Below, in pieces: positions 1-9,918 of a stretch of DNA of 64,000 nt. The position numbers and the translations under genes are program-made. The notes beneath the pieces were generated by a model that was given only the letters and a program-made list of their open reading frames with translations, made no database searches and was not told the origin of the DNA. This DNA is from Magnolia sinica (Eukaryota; Streptophyta; Magnoliopsida; Magnoliales; Magnoliaceae): contig NC_080575.1 of assembly GCF_029962835.1 (NCBI RefSeq), positions 57,697,493 to 57,761,492 of the forward strand. Reading direction: 5' to 3'. Each line of letters opens with the position of its first letter. Within the stretch, counting starts at the first letter, position 1.

Positions 1-380
1 GCCACGACAGTGCATGGAAAACAATGTGGTCAATGCAGGCATCGCAGACATTATCTTGTAATAGACAGTTAAGGAATGTGGATATTTGGATGGAATGCAT
101 GTCCACACTTCCCAGATGGACTGATAACTTTTCTTCAATCATGAATACTTTCAGCCATCCAATTCATTCTACCGACTCTACGTATTATAGACCACTATTG
201 CAATAGAGCATGAGTACCTCTATAGTTGATGAGATTGAAGCCAAAGTTCCGGATAACTATTTTGAGGGGATATCGATCCCGCCCAAAACCAATACGATAC
301 AGCCTATGTCAGGCTGTATTGACCTGTATAAGCATGTACTGGCGTGTGTGTCTATAGCGAGGGGGGGGGGTGGAATGCTT
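1..380. other. Unassigned sequence at window edge
   Basis: I see no recognisable gene here. Short open frames exist on both strands but none shows a domain I know. A run of ten or more G lies at about 361-371, just left of the foldback element. The stretch could be intron of the ankyrin gene lying to the right on the minus strand. Confidence 0.4.
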
Positions 381-732
381 AGCTGCGCACCAATTCTCAC
401 GAGTTCTCGTGGGAACTTTTTGAGAACTTATTTCCAGATATATGAGCTCAAAATCTGAACCGTCCACCTGACGAAGCACCCCATGAAACCCCAAGGGCCA
501 AACTCTTGCCCTGATCCAAAACTTTGGTGGGCCATGGCAAAAGAGAGAGGCAAATCGAGGAACAATTTCCTTTTGCCATGGCCCACCAGAGTTTTGGATC
601 AGCGCAAAAGTTTGGCCCTAGGGGTTTCATGGGGTGCTTTGTCAGGTGGACGGTTCAGATTTTGAGCTCATATATCTGGAAATGAGTTCTCAAAAAGTTC
701 TCACGAGACCTCGTGAGAATTGGTGTGCAGCT
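381..732. mobile_element. MITE-like foldback element, about 350 bp
   Basis: The two halves are reverse complements of each other along almost their whole length. The left end reads agctgcgcaccaattctcac and the right end is its inverse (tggtgtgcagct at 721-732). The fold centre is near 550-560 and the inverted halves include a 'ccatggcaaaa' segment and a 'gagctcaaaatctgaaccgtcc' type segment. This is the structure of a MITE made almost entirely of terminal inverted repeat. I found no convincing target-site duplication, so the superfamily is not assigned. Two short open frames, one per strand, are mirror images of each other and are not genes. Confidence 0.75.
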
Positions 733-1330
733 CTCTCTCTCTCTCTGCCTAGCATGTTGCAAGTTGAGTTTTTGTTATAAGCGTTTGGTAAGTAGAAACT
801 TCCTTTGATAGTCAATTCTTACTGTATTGGATATTGTGACATTTTTATGTTTTTTAATCAAACATCATGGAAATCACGACAAATTATCCATAATTAAAAT
901 ATCTGCAATTAAATTACAATAGAAAATATTGTGAAATGCAATGTAATGAACAACATACTATCATTCTATTATAAGTAATCATATGCATGTTCCCAACATA
1001 ATCCATGAATATAAAAATAAATAAATAAAAACAGAAAGTAAGTTTGATGGTTTAACCCTTCTTACATTTTCCCCAAAACAGTCCACTAATCTTCAATTTG
1101 TCAATTCCTACTCAAATGTTGTCTTTTGATCTTCCAAATAGTCATAGATCTAGTTGAAAATGGGTTTCTAAGATTCCTCTAGGTTATACCCATGAGAGTC
1201 GTTCTGACAAGTGAATTAGGCGATCAATGGTTTTGAAAAACATAATGTTGATGAAGCGCACAGAGGAACCTCAGGCAATGGAGGTAGAGGTTGGAAGATA
1301 AGAAGTTAAAAGCGTGATTTTATCAGTGCT
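733..1330. other. AT-rich spacer
   Basis: A short CT microsatellite abuts the foldback element (about 729-747). The rest is AT-rich with stops in every frame. I see no gene, RNA or repeat structure in it. Confidence 0.5.
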
Positions 1331-1334
1331 TTCA

Positions 1335-1690
1335 CATTGTATTATGGAATTTGCTATGGTAAAGTGGCTGAGGTTGAATGGATTGCCTTTTCTGCACAAA
1401 CCATAATTTTAAGAATATTGTCATTGAGAACAATTCCAAAATGGTTGTGGAGCTTTTAATAAGGGCATTCATACTTTGTGGCATCTTTGGTATTGGAGGG
1501 CCAATGTTCATGACCTTTTGGTGGAGATAGAAGCCAGTATTAATCATGTGTATAAGTCAAGCAATCAAGTGGTTGATGCTTTGTTCAATTGTGCTAATGA
1601 CACTGAATCAAAGAAGATGTTCTCCATTTCAACTGATCTTCCTCCAAAGGCTGGATTCACTCTCTTTTCTCTAATATGGCAAGTTTATTT
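1335..1690 (+). pseudogene. Decayed RNase H-like fragment, LINE-type (tentative)
   Basis: Conceptual translation across frames gives scattered similarity to the RNase H domain that ends many plant L1 LINE polyproteins: a 'VIENNSKMVVELL' stretch (about 1415-1460), then 'HVYKSSNQVVDALFN' (about 1538-1590), which resembles the family's H-x-R-x-x-N-x-V-A-D-x-L-A segment, and a final 'STDLPP' (about 1630-1650). The segment is broken by stops and frameshifts and has no RT domain next to it. A fragment of a domesticated or host RNase H-like protein is an alternative. Confidence 0.4.
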
Positions 1691-1823
1691 TATATACAAT
1701 GTAAACGATTGTACCTTTTTGGGTAGTGTAGGGAATCTTGTATTAAGGGCTCGATGTCACAAGTTTAGAGGTATTGCCATGGCTTGGCCAATTTTTGGCC
1801 TTCTTTACACACTATAATACTTG

Positions 1824-2320
1824 TACATAGAATATAGAGTATTCTAGAAGGTGTTAGAGTTGTTTAAAGATTCCTAGAAGTTACCACAAACCTCTAAGAG
1901 TATCCTAGGCTAGATATCTAGAGTATTCATGGTTGTTAGATGAGTGCCACTTAAAACAAACTTGGTCTTAGATTAGAGCTTCTAGATTCCTCTTGCTTCT
2001 ATATTAGTGGGAGACCCCCTCATCTGTAAATCACTCAAGCATTGTAAGCCTTGTTCTCTCTAGTGCATTACAAGTTCCTCTCACTCTCTCGTGTTTCCTT
2101 GGCAATCTCTTGCATTATCACTAAGTTTTTAGTGATGAAAGTAGTAGGAGGGCTGACTCGAGCAGCGTTGGAAAGTAGTACGAGGGCTGACTCAAGAGGC
2201 GTTGGAGCATTGCATGAGTGCCGCATGGGCATTAGAGCTAAGTAGTTAACAAGTCCATGACATAGGGGTGAGGTTTGGTCTCCCATATTCTCCTATAACT
2301 TCTTCTTTCGGTTAATAAAT
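1824..2320. other. Possible LTR remnant
   Basis: The stretch has the flavour of a short copia LTR: it opens with tgtacatagaatatagagta, then a 'gtaaatcactcaagcattgtaagcc' type transcript-start segment, CT-rich tracts and a small internal duplication (ggagggctgactcgagcagcgttgga / gagggctgactcaagaggcgttgga, about 2148-2210). I cannot show matching ends or a target-site duplication, so this is only a suggestion. Confidence 0.25.
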
Positions 2321-2395
2321 TTATGTGGTACCATCCACCTTCGCCATAAGAGAAGGCTTCCTCTAAGGTTGAAATGGAGGGTAAAAAGGAGAAAA

Positions 2396-2770
2396 TACAT
2401 CCCTATTGGCCAGCGTATGCAGTGGGTAAATTGGTACCAACAGAGCCCACAATTCAGCCATCGATTTTGAATCAGACCATTTCAACCTAGAAAAATGAAA
2501 GAGAAATAAAAAGAAAAAACTAAAAAAAGGGCCCATACGTGCCTATTGGCTGGCATACGCAGTGGGTAAACTGGTACCAATACAGCCCACAATTCAGTCA
2601 TCGATTTTGAATCAGACCGTTTCACCCTAGAAAAATGAAAGAGAAATAAAAGGAAAAACCAAAAAAAAAAAAAAGGAGGGTTGGCCGCATATGCAGTGGG
2701 TAAGTAGGTACCAATACAGTCCACAATTCAGCAATTGATTTTGAATCAGACTGTTTCACCCTATTTTGGG
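2396..2770. repeat. Tandem repeat, about 135-140-bp unit, three copies
   Basis: The phrase 'agtgggtaa..tggtaccaa' recurs at about 2421, 2561 and 2694, each followed by 'cccacaattcag', 'gattttgaatcagacc' and an A-rich block. The spacings are 140 and 133 bp. The third unit is cut short. No coding potential is evident; open frames across it simply repeat the same words. Confidence 0.8.
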
Positions 2771-2939
2771 TATCTGCACTGGCCAATATGAATATGACAT
2801 GTCCGTATAGGCCAACACAATATGGATATTTGGAACCATGGTTGAAGCCCTTTACAAAATATTTTTTCATCATTATAGAAATCCTAAGAACCCCTGCCTG
2901 ATAGCAAGTAGCAGCGAGTCCCAACCATTGGTAAAGGAG

Positions 2940-3060
2940 GATTGATGTCAGGAATGCAGCTAGTAGTCAAACCTTCATGAAGGAAAAATTGGTAAAACTG
3001 ACCCCAAATAGTTGGGACAAGGCTACAATGATGACGTTGGTGGTGTGATTCAGAAGCCCC
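2940..3060 (+). mobile_element. 3' tail of a LINE or SINE (tentative)
   Basis: The string 'gaccccaaatagttgggaca' followed by 'aggctacaatgatgacg' (about 3000-3045) is the tail that ends many plant RTE-type non-LTR elements and the SINEs that copy their tails. Only the tail is recognisable. Confidence 0.4.
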
Positions 3061-3435
3061 CATGCGGCATGTCTCTTCGAGATCCCAGGGCTAGATGAAT
3101 GTAATTATCAATGTGTGTAGCAGATAGCATCGTGTCATATTTGTTAAGAATCCAATTGCTTAGAGCCCAAAAATATCCAATTATAAAGATTCCCTCCAAA
3201 AGATTGAAATACTAGGATCAAGACTTAATCTAGAATGTGTGCCTTCTAAAATGGGATGTAAGCAATGAAACTAAATGATCAACCGAGCCACATGAAATTT
3301 AACTATCTCGTGCTACCTACAAAGGGAATTTGCAACAATTGATCCCTAGAGCATCCAGTGACCCACAGAGCACAAACTTGTGATAAAAATATATGTAAGT
3401 ATAAATATCAGTTCATGATTTACTGAATGTAGTGT

Positions 3436-4140
3436 ACGTTGTTTGCAAATGACGTAGTTTTGATTGATGATATGAGGGAGGGATAAATGCAAAGCCAGAT
3501 CTATGGAGGATACTTTAGAATTCAAAGGTTTTAAAAATAAACAGTATATTGAAATGCAACTTTTAGTAACAATAGGCATGGAAACAAGGAATTAGTTAAG
3601 ATCGCAAACCAAGAAGTACTCCAAAAATGACCATTTTCAATATCTTGGGTCGATAATTCATGAGAAAGGAGGTACTGAGAAGGATGTTACTCATAAAATT
3701 CTAGCTAGGTGAAAGAAGTGGAGATGTACCTCTGGAGTTTTACGTGATTGCCACATAACAATCAAACTAAAGGGGAAATTTGATAGGATAGCTGTAAGAT
3801 GAGTCAAGTTTTATGGGACACCAAGTCGACAGTAAAAGAACAACATGTTCTTAGGATTGGCATAGCTGAAACGAGGACACTAAGAATGCTTAGATGGTTT
3901 GGCCATCAGTGGAGATCAGGACCTACGCCAATCAGAAGTTGGTTCAAATTGACGGCTCTAAAGGGCAACGGGTAGGCCCAAAAGGACGTTGAGAAGGTAG
4001 TAAGAAAAGACTTGATGACCTTTTGTTTAATTAAGGATGTGGTCCTTGATAAAGTGGAATGGCTGAATAAGATCCGCACAGCCAACCCTAATTTTAGTTG
4101 GGGAAGACTCATACAATGATCACGACAATCATTATGATAT
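3436..4140 (+). pseudogene. RTE-type LINE reverse transcriptase, C-terminal fragment
   Basis: Reading across frames gives, in order, an 'FANDVVLIDD' segment (about 3436-3470; the A-x-D-D catalytic motif with the first Asp changed to Asn), a 'FQYLGSIIHEKGGTEKDV' segment (about 3640-3690), 'KKWRCTSGVLRD' (about 3715-3750), 'KLKGKF' (about 3768-3785) and a 'LRMLRWFGH' segment (about 3880-3906). This order is characteristic of plant RTE-clade non-LTR retrotransposons. The protein end is followed by 'ccaaccctaattttagttgg' and a degenerate tga/atg-rich tail (4083-4140). The fragment is 5'-truncated, has several stops and frameshifts and is inactive. It lies downstream of the ankyrin exon, on the opposite strand, probably inside the intron of that gene. 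Confidence 0.8.
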
Positions 4141-4560
4141 CATAGAATACACGAAAAATACCAAAGGTAGTAAAAGTGTATAATACATATAAATTCTAAA
4201 CAAAAGATATACTAAAAGACGATAGGTTGAGGGTTTTTTCCTAACAGAGGTATCATATGTGTCCAACAACAGCACGGGCATTGGCAATTTTTTTAGTGAA
4301 ATTTCCTTGTTATTTTACATGAAGGCAACATCTTATTGTGAAAATCTCACCAAATGAACTAATACCAATTTATCTTCTGAAATGCGTAAGTATCTGCAGC
4401 TTCAAAGCCATAGCTGTCTATGAGCAACAAGTCCCATTTAAAAAAAAAATAAAAAATACAAACGACTGGGGAAGTAGGGAGTCAGGAACATGAAGGAATA
4501 CAAAATAGGAAATATAAACCCATGAATACCTGAATGAGAATTTTCAGCACAATTCAAAGT
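4141..4560. other. Spacer, probably intron of the ankyrin gene
   Basis: AT-rich sequence between the LINE fragment and the splice donor. I see no exon with ankyrin-like coding sequence on the minus strand here. Confidence 0.4.
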
Positions 4561-4573
4561 AGAGACCTCACCT
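4561..4573 (-). other. Predicted 5' splice site (exon 1 / intron 1)
   Basis: On the minus strand the reading frame runs ...GGACAGGTTGAG then GTGAGGTCTC. GAG|GTGAGG is a good plant donor, with the intron starting at the complement of 4571. Translation beyond this point gives only a few residues before a stop, while related plant proteins continue the ankyrin repeat directly after the residues encoded up to 4572. Confidence 0.7.
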
Positions 4574-5282
4574 CAACCTGTCCTCTACCGGAGGCTGCAT
4601 GCAACACAGTAGAGCCCTGCACATCTCTGTAAGCCGAAACATCAGAGCAATATCCAAGAAACTCCCTCAAAATCTCCAAGTTCCCTCCTCTAGCCACAGC
4701 ATGAACAGCCCTGTTCATCATCTCCCACCTAAAAATTGAAGGAACATTTTCATGCGATCTCACCACCAATTCTCCACCACAGCCCAAAGAGCACCGTGGT
4801 GAAACCGAATAATCAAATAAGAGCTTGAAAACCTCAGAATTTTTGCTCCTGGCAGCAGCATAGAATATATCGGTGACGCCATACTCTCCTTCTCCAAAAA
4901 CTAGAAGCGGTTCCCGCTCTAGCAATTCCTGAATGAAAACCATATCCCCAGCTGAGGCGGCAGTGTATAGAAGCCACCCACCGTAGCCGGCACAGATTAG
5001 AGAATTCCTTTCTTTCTTGGTTTCACATTCGAGGAGAAGGTTCCGTGCGACGATGGAGCGGTACATGGCGGCATCGACAAACTGGGCATCATCATCCCAG
5101 ACAGTCTCAAGGCGGCGAATCCGGCGAAGGGAGGTTAGCTTGATGAGGAGATTAGCATCTAGGCGGAGGAGCTCAAGGACAACATCATAGTGGCCATTGG
5201 CTGCTGCCCAATCGATGGGGGAGGCATACCACCACTGGTCTCCAGTGCTCTCCCACCGCAGAGGTAAGTACACAGGTGGCAT
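4572..5282 (-). CDS. Ankyrin-repeat protein, first coding exon (partial gene)
   Basis: This is the only clear host-gene sequence in the window: 237 codons, phase 0 at the donor. I start it at the ATG at 5282 (protein begins MPPVYLPLRWESTGDQWW); the upstream in-frame GTG at 5309 is not a likely start. Ankyrin-type helices are visible: 'SPIDWAAANGHYDVVLELLRL' region (residues about 21-42), 'GGWLLYTAASAGDMVFIQELL' region (about 101-122), 'GVTDIFYAAARSKNSEVFKLL' region (about 132-153), 'NRAVHAVARGGNLEILREFL' (about 185-204), and 'GSTVLHAASGRGQVE' at the end. It matches a conserved plant family of soluble ankyrin-repeat proteins of unknown biochemical role, probably a protein-protein interaction scaffold. 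Usual family members are about twice this length, so one or more exons are missing to the left. There are no stops or frameshifts in the exon, so it may be a live gene with an intron longer than 4.5 kb, or a truncated copy. Confidence 0.85.
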
Positions 5283-5365
5283 TGGCACCACAAGAGAGTT
5301 TGAAAACACGCAGAGGAGGAAGTATCACTCAGAAGAATCAAAATCAAGGCATTTGAGAGAATTTT

Positions 5366-5406
5366 TAGTAAGAACCATCTGAGCTAACAACAAGAACGTA
5401 TGCAGA

Positions 5407-5456
<50 letters not shown>

Positions 5457-6290
5457 CAGAAGAAGCATAGCATTACAGAGAATTTTAAGCAAGACCCTTT
5501 CGAGGTACTAGCAATAAAATGAGCACGACTGAGAGATCATTCAAAAATACACCGAGGAGAAATTCAACCTCTGAAGAGAGAGGACAATAAACTAAATTTT
5601 AAGCAACGCCCAATTCAAGCTAATATCAAGAAGTATAGAGAAACCAGACATCAGTCAAAAATGCGAAGAGGAGAAACAGGAGCTCAGAACACAGAAATGC
5701 ACTACATTTAAGCAATACCCACCTGAGCTAACATCCAGAAACTACAAATGAGAGTAGTAGGAAGTAATCAACATGTATTAAGAGAGAAGAGAATGAAAGT
5801 GAAATAAGGCCTTATAAGACAAAAGAAGAAAAACCCATTTGAGTTCAAAGCAAGAAACAATAGAGAAACAGAGAGACATGAAAAATTCAAGAGAACCGAT
5901 AGAAGGGGAAAAAATGTCAATACCTTTTACAGTTATTTAACAGAAAATGCAGAAAGAAGGATGAAAATGATAAAGGAAATAATGCCTTACAGGGGAAAAG
6001 AAGCAACACCCATTTGAGTTCAGTGCAAGAAATACGGAGAAACAAAGAAACATTACAAATTTCAAGAGAATAGATTTTTAAAAAATAATTTTTTTTTTTT
6101 TTTTTTAAAGATCTTTTACATTTATTTGACAGAAAATGCAGATAAAAAAATAAAAAATAAATAAAAACATAAAGCTTACAACATGGAACTACAGATGGTA
6201 AAAGAAAATGCAGAAACAATACAGAGCCATAAGAGAATATGAAGCAGACCCATCACACCTGAGGCCAATGACATGGATGAAAAACAGCAC
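5366..6290. repeat. Degenerate tandem array upstream of the ankyrin gene
   Basis: A block built around 'ttaagcaa(n)accca..tgagctaa..(n)agaaa..agagaaac' recurs near 5366, 5484, 5597, 5707, 5825, 5995 and 6235. The middle copies are spaced about 110 bp and the later ones about 170 bp. A second shared block, 'cttttacan-ttattt-acagaaaatgcaga', appears at about 5930 and 6110. The copies are well diverged, so this is an old duplication series and not a recent satellite. Poly-T/poly-A tracts lie at about 6085-6105 and 6146-6168. Confidence 0.6.
5410..5453. repeat. GA/CT dinucleotide microsatellite
   Basis: An uninterrupted run of about 22 'ga' units. On the minus strand it is a CT tract just upstream of the ankyrin coding start. 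Confidence 0.95.
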
Positions 6291-6652
6291 CCATGATGAG
6301 TTCTGTTGAAGAAATAAAGAAGAAGCAGACCCTTAAGAGGAAATGGAGTGAGGGTGTAAAGGGCTACAGAAAGGGATAGCTGCAACTGTAATGGACCCGA
6401 GGATGTGCACGTTACTTCGTTTTCAGTTTTACAAGTGGGCCTATGGTTCTGTAAATCCAGACCATTGGTGATTGCAACTGTCCCAAATCTTGGAAGGCCA
6501 GAAACCCGAGTACTATATCTGGAGTCGAGGATCATGAGTGGAGAGGGTGTGAAAAAGTTACTTTTTTGGGGTAGTTATGGTAGGGTATCTCAAAGAAAAA
6601 GAAGGGAACGGTAAAAGGTGAGAGGGAGATTCCCTTTTGGTTAGTAAAAATC

Positions 6653-7171
6653 GGGCGCGGATTAGGTAAAAATAGTGAGGCTCTGATGGCTACTGAGGGG
6701 CCATAGTGATTTATGAACTTTATTCACACCGTCTCTTCATTTTTTTCATATTATTTTAGAATATTATTCCAAAAACAGAAATGATTGCAGTCTCAGAACG
6801 GCCACACAGTGGTAATTAAATTTCTACCGTTAAAAAATTCTTAGAGACCACGAAAGTTTTAGATCAAGGTTATATTTATTTTTTCACTTCATTCCAGTGT
6901 ATATGACCATATCAAGGGGTTGGATGGAAAATAAACCACAGATTGGGCCCTAGGAAGATTTCCACGGTGGGCGTCCCTAGCACTGTTGCTTTCTATGGTG
7001 TGGTTCAACTGAGTCTTGGATCTTTCTTATTTTTGGTTCGGTAGTCTATAATGATATGAAAAGAGAGATGGACAGTGTAGATAAGACTCATACATTAATG
7101 TAGCTCCTCAGTGGCCCTTGGAGCCCCGTCCCGAGCTCCGAATAGGCGGGGTTAGTACCTAATCCGCGCCC
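6653..7171. mobile_element. MITE-like element, Mutator-like (about 520 bp)
   Basis: The ends are inverted repeats: gggcgcggattaggta at the left and tacctaatccgcgccc at the right. The similarity continues inward on both sides ('tactgaggggcca' against the inverse of 'tggcccttggagc' and neighbouring bases). Flanking 9-mers gtaaaaatc (6644-6652) and ataaaaatg (7172-7180) match at 7 of 9 positions, which fits a diverged 9-bp target-site duplication and hence a Mutator-like element. There is no coding sequence. Confidence 0.65.
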
Positions 7172-7750
7172 ATAAAAATGCAGCTGAAATGTGCATATGA
7201 TGATGATGGGTCAGCGTGGACGTGCCCAGCATCTCATGGGAAGCTTCTTCTTCTCTCAAGGAATAGAATGTACGGGGAGGATTTCTTGGAAGCGGATTGC
7301 CTGATGTGTTGAAGTCACCAAGTTCTGTAGGCCCCATGTATTATATCTACACGGTAAATTCATTTGACAACGTCATTTTAGGTTATTAGTTACAAAAATA
7401 AGGCAGATTCAAAGGTCAAGTGAACCACATGACAGAGAGCAGCGGGGATAATGATTCTTACCTTCAAAACTTTCAAAAAGGCCCACCATGAGGTTTATTC
7501 GTCGCTAGTTCGTGAATGTCACATGGACCTAGGTGAAGGTAAAGAACAGATCTTCAAAAACTTTTGTCGACCTCAGATGGTCAGATCCCTGTTTTCTGTA
7601 ATATGGTTTACTTGACCTTCATATCTTCGGTTTTTTTTTCTTGGAGCATGCATTAAAATAATGTCATATCATATCTTCTTTCTTTTGACCATGCATTAAA
7701 ATAATGTCGTAAAATACATGGACAGTGTGTAGTGTGTATATAATACATAC
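7172..7750. other. Spacer
   Basis: I see no gene. A small duplication 'catgcattaaaataatgtc' occurs twice at about 7649 and 7691. Short open frames are without recognisable domains. Confidence 0.4.
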
Positions 7751-7754
7751 GTCC

Positions 7755-7900
7755 TGGTGGGTCCCACAGAATTGGTGACGTCAATACACTAGAGAGGTGG
7801 AGGTGGGTCCTACGGAACTTGTTGACGTAAATACACCAGAGAGGTGAAGGTGGGTCCCACAGAACTTGGTGGCGTCAATACACTAGAGAGGTGGAGGTGG
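7755..7900. repeat. Tandem repeat, about 47-50-bp unit, three copies
   Basis: Three consecutive units of the form 'ggtgggtcccacagaactt', then 'ggtgacgtcaatacactaga', then 'gaggtgga'. The middle copy has several substitutions. The unit includes a TGACGTCA-like core in the first copy. Confidence 0.85.
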
Positions 7901-7919
7901 GTGGTGTGGGGCACACAAA

Positions 7920-8352
7920 TAGGGCCCTACATCAAGTCGAGTCGAGTCGAGTCCAGGTAGGTCAAGATTGGCTTGGCTTGTCCATGCTCTCTTCGAATTT
8001 TGAGCTCGAGCTAACCATTAGAGCTTGGATTGTTTGTCAAACTTTTTGAGTCGATTTCGAAGCCAGCTAATGGATTGAGTCAAGGCGAGCTTACCTCGAG
8101 TCAAGTCGAGTCTGCTCCCAACCCAACCCAGTAACCTGATCCAACCCCCAAATCAAATATTCAATTAATAATAATAATAATAATAATATATACAAATATA
8201 TAATATTAGATAGAGCCATAGAGGGTACATTGTTGTTGGTGCTAAGGGAGAGAGAGAGAGAGGAGCTCAAGCGCGACCAGTTAGGTAAGATAGGGAAAGG
8301 GTAAGAAAGGGACAGACGAGTAAGCTATGGTTTAAGTTTTTTTTTTTTTAAA

Positions 8353-8387
<35 letters not shown>

Positions 8388-8597
8388 GAGTCGAGCCAAG
8401 CTCGAGCTTCGAGCCGAACTGGGTTCGAGTCAAGTCAAGTCAAGCTCGACTATGTTCGAACTTGGCTTGTTTTCAAAATGAGTGGGTCATATGAAGCTTG
8501 GCTTGCCTCAAGTCATCGTTTAAGTCAAGTCAAGTCGAGCTAGATCGAGCTAAGTCGAGTGAGTTTTTCAAGCTAGCTCGGCTCATGTACAGCCCTG
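7920..8597. mobile_element. hAT-like non-autonomous element
   Basis: The right end reads 'ctcggctcatgtacagccctg' and the left end 'tagggccctacatcaagtcg', an imperfect terminal inverted repeat of the 'cagggctgtacayGAGcc' type widespread in plant hAT elements. Next to both ends are clusters of 'caagtcgagtcgag' words in opposite orientation. Flanking 8-mers cacacaaa (7912-7919) and cacataag (8598-8605) agree at 6 of 8 positions, consistent with an 8-bp target-site duplication. The middle contains a TAA microsatellite (about 8168-8187) and a TA microsatellite (about 8353-8384). No transposase is encoded. Confidence 0.7.
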
Positions 8598-8617
8598 CAC
8601 ATAAGGCAATCCACTTT

Positions 8618-9118
8618 AGCATTTCTTGAGACCCCGGACTCACCCGAAATGGTGTGGCCCTTAACTTGGGGCTCCTTGATGTCTATATTTTGTATCCATA
8701 CTGTTCATCTATTTTTCTAGATGATATGAGAGCATTATCCCAAAAATTGAGCAGATCCAATTATCAGGTGGACCATATTATGGGAAACAGTGATAATTCA
8801 CTGTTAATGGGTCACAAAAGTTTTGGATGAAGCTGATATTTGTTTTACCTTTGTTGACACTTTTGTGACCTTATTAACATATTGGATGGCAAATAAAAAG
8901 GCTTAGAAGTTTTTAACAATTGAGGGAATGATCACCACTTATTTCAAGAGTATGGTCAACCTAAGATGTGAATCTTCTTCATTTTTTGGATAATGTGTTA
9001 AAATCATTGGGAATATTGGATGAATGGTGTGAATGCAGAATACATAAATCAAGGTGGGCCCCACGGTAAGGGCCACACCTTATTTAGGTGAGGCCGGGGT
9101 CTCACCTAATCCGCTCCC
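8618..9118. mobile_element. MITE-like inverted-repeat element
   Basis: The left segment 'cttgagaccccggactcacc' and following 'ggtgtggccctta' pair with the right segment 'taagggccacacc' ... 'ggccggggtctcacc'. The right terminus continues as 'taatccgctccc', which resembles the ends of the element at 6653-7171, so the two may belong to one family. The outermost left bases do not match, so the left end is either truncated or replaced by the neighbouring hAT-like element. Confidence 0.55.
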
Positions 9119-9265
9119 GACTTCTTTTAGGTAGGTTGTCAATGGGTTCTCTGCTCCTAGTAGTTGCACGATGGATGGTGTCACTATTTGGTGTTGTTTT
9201 CGGCACTAGGCCTGCAAGCGTGCCAAAATGGAAATTGTATCTTCAATTCAAACCGAACAGGCATG
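9119..9265. other. Spacer between MITE and copia fragment
   Basis: No gene recognised; the sequence grades into the copia remnant to its right. Confidence 0.3.
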
Positions 9266-9918
9266 CTAAAATGTTTGTATGAGTGTGTTTTGTCATGAAA
9301 TTGACAAATGGGGAGATTGTCAGTGCTTATGCTTAAGCACAACTAGGATTGTCATATTTCGTAGTCCTATGAGGAGAACAAGCACTCATGAAGATATTCT
9401 TCGACAACTCGTGAAGATTTGTGAAACGACTCGTTCAAGCATATCAAGGAAGACTCAACATTTTCAAGCATAAAAGTACATAGTTCAAAGATCAAAACGC
9501 TCTGTATGAGTCAACCATCAGGTGGTATAACCTTAGTTTGACCTTAGGTTAGGTGTATTTCACATAACATCATAATGATCATCTTTTATGTAAAAATACA
9601 CTCAAGTTAGGTCAGCCCGACATCTGGTTCGGTCAGCCTAACTGCCTTCGGCTAACCATACATAATTCGGGCAAGTTTACAAATTGGTACAAATTTTTCG
9701 TGGTTAGTTTGGTCGACCCAACCTTGGGTTCGACCAGCTGAATGTGCCCGATCAGCCAGCCTTATTATGTTCGGTTAAGTTTCTAGTGTGCAATCTTTTT
9801 CAGATCTTAAAGAGATTTGGCTAGCCAAATTTTTGAAAGATCTTATCTCGCGAAATTTGAAGATCTGTTAGATCATAATCATTAGAATTTGGCCAGCCGA
9901 ACCTAAAATCGAGCCAGC
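9266..9918 (+). mobile_element. Truncated SIRE-like copia element: polypurine tract and partial 3' LTR
   Basis: The string 'attgacaaatggggagattg' with the following 'tcagtgcttatgc' (about 9299-9331) matches in layout the polypurine tract/LTR start of the complete SIRE element elsewhere in the window ('tttgacaaagggggagattg' then 'taagtgctata' at 43150). From about 9318 the sequence therefore reads as an LTR. It contains a cluster of 'ggtcagcc/ggctaacc/ggccagccgaac' words from 9559 to 9915, in the same LTR position where the other element has its 'cgaccagtcg' cluster. The LTR stops abruptly at 9918 where the Athila-like LTR begins. Confidence 0.6.

Larger units (their letters stand above)
5283..6650 (-). 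promoter_or_regulatory. Upstream region of the ankyrin gene (5' UTR/promoter, approximate)
   Basis: Read on the minus strand this is the sequence 5' of the ankyrin start codon. It holds a long CT/GA microsatellite about 130 bp upstream of the ATG, a feature common in plant 5' UTRs, and a series of degenerate repeats described separately. No clear TATA box could be fixed. The extent is bounded only by the next transposon. Confidence 0.35.

Noticed and set aside
14-80. A 'TVHGKQCGQCRH' translation that recalls the C-x2-C zinc motif of plant CDCA7-like zf-4CXXC_R1 proteins
   Set aside because: Only a single short match, broken by stops and without the rest of the Cys pattern; not enough to call an exon.
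381-732. Target-site duplication for the first foldback element
   Set aside because: Flanks atgctt and ctctct do not match convincingly at any usual length.
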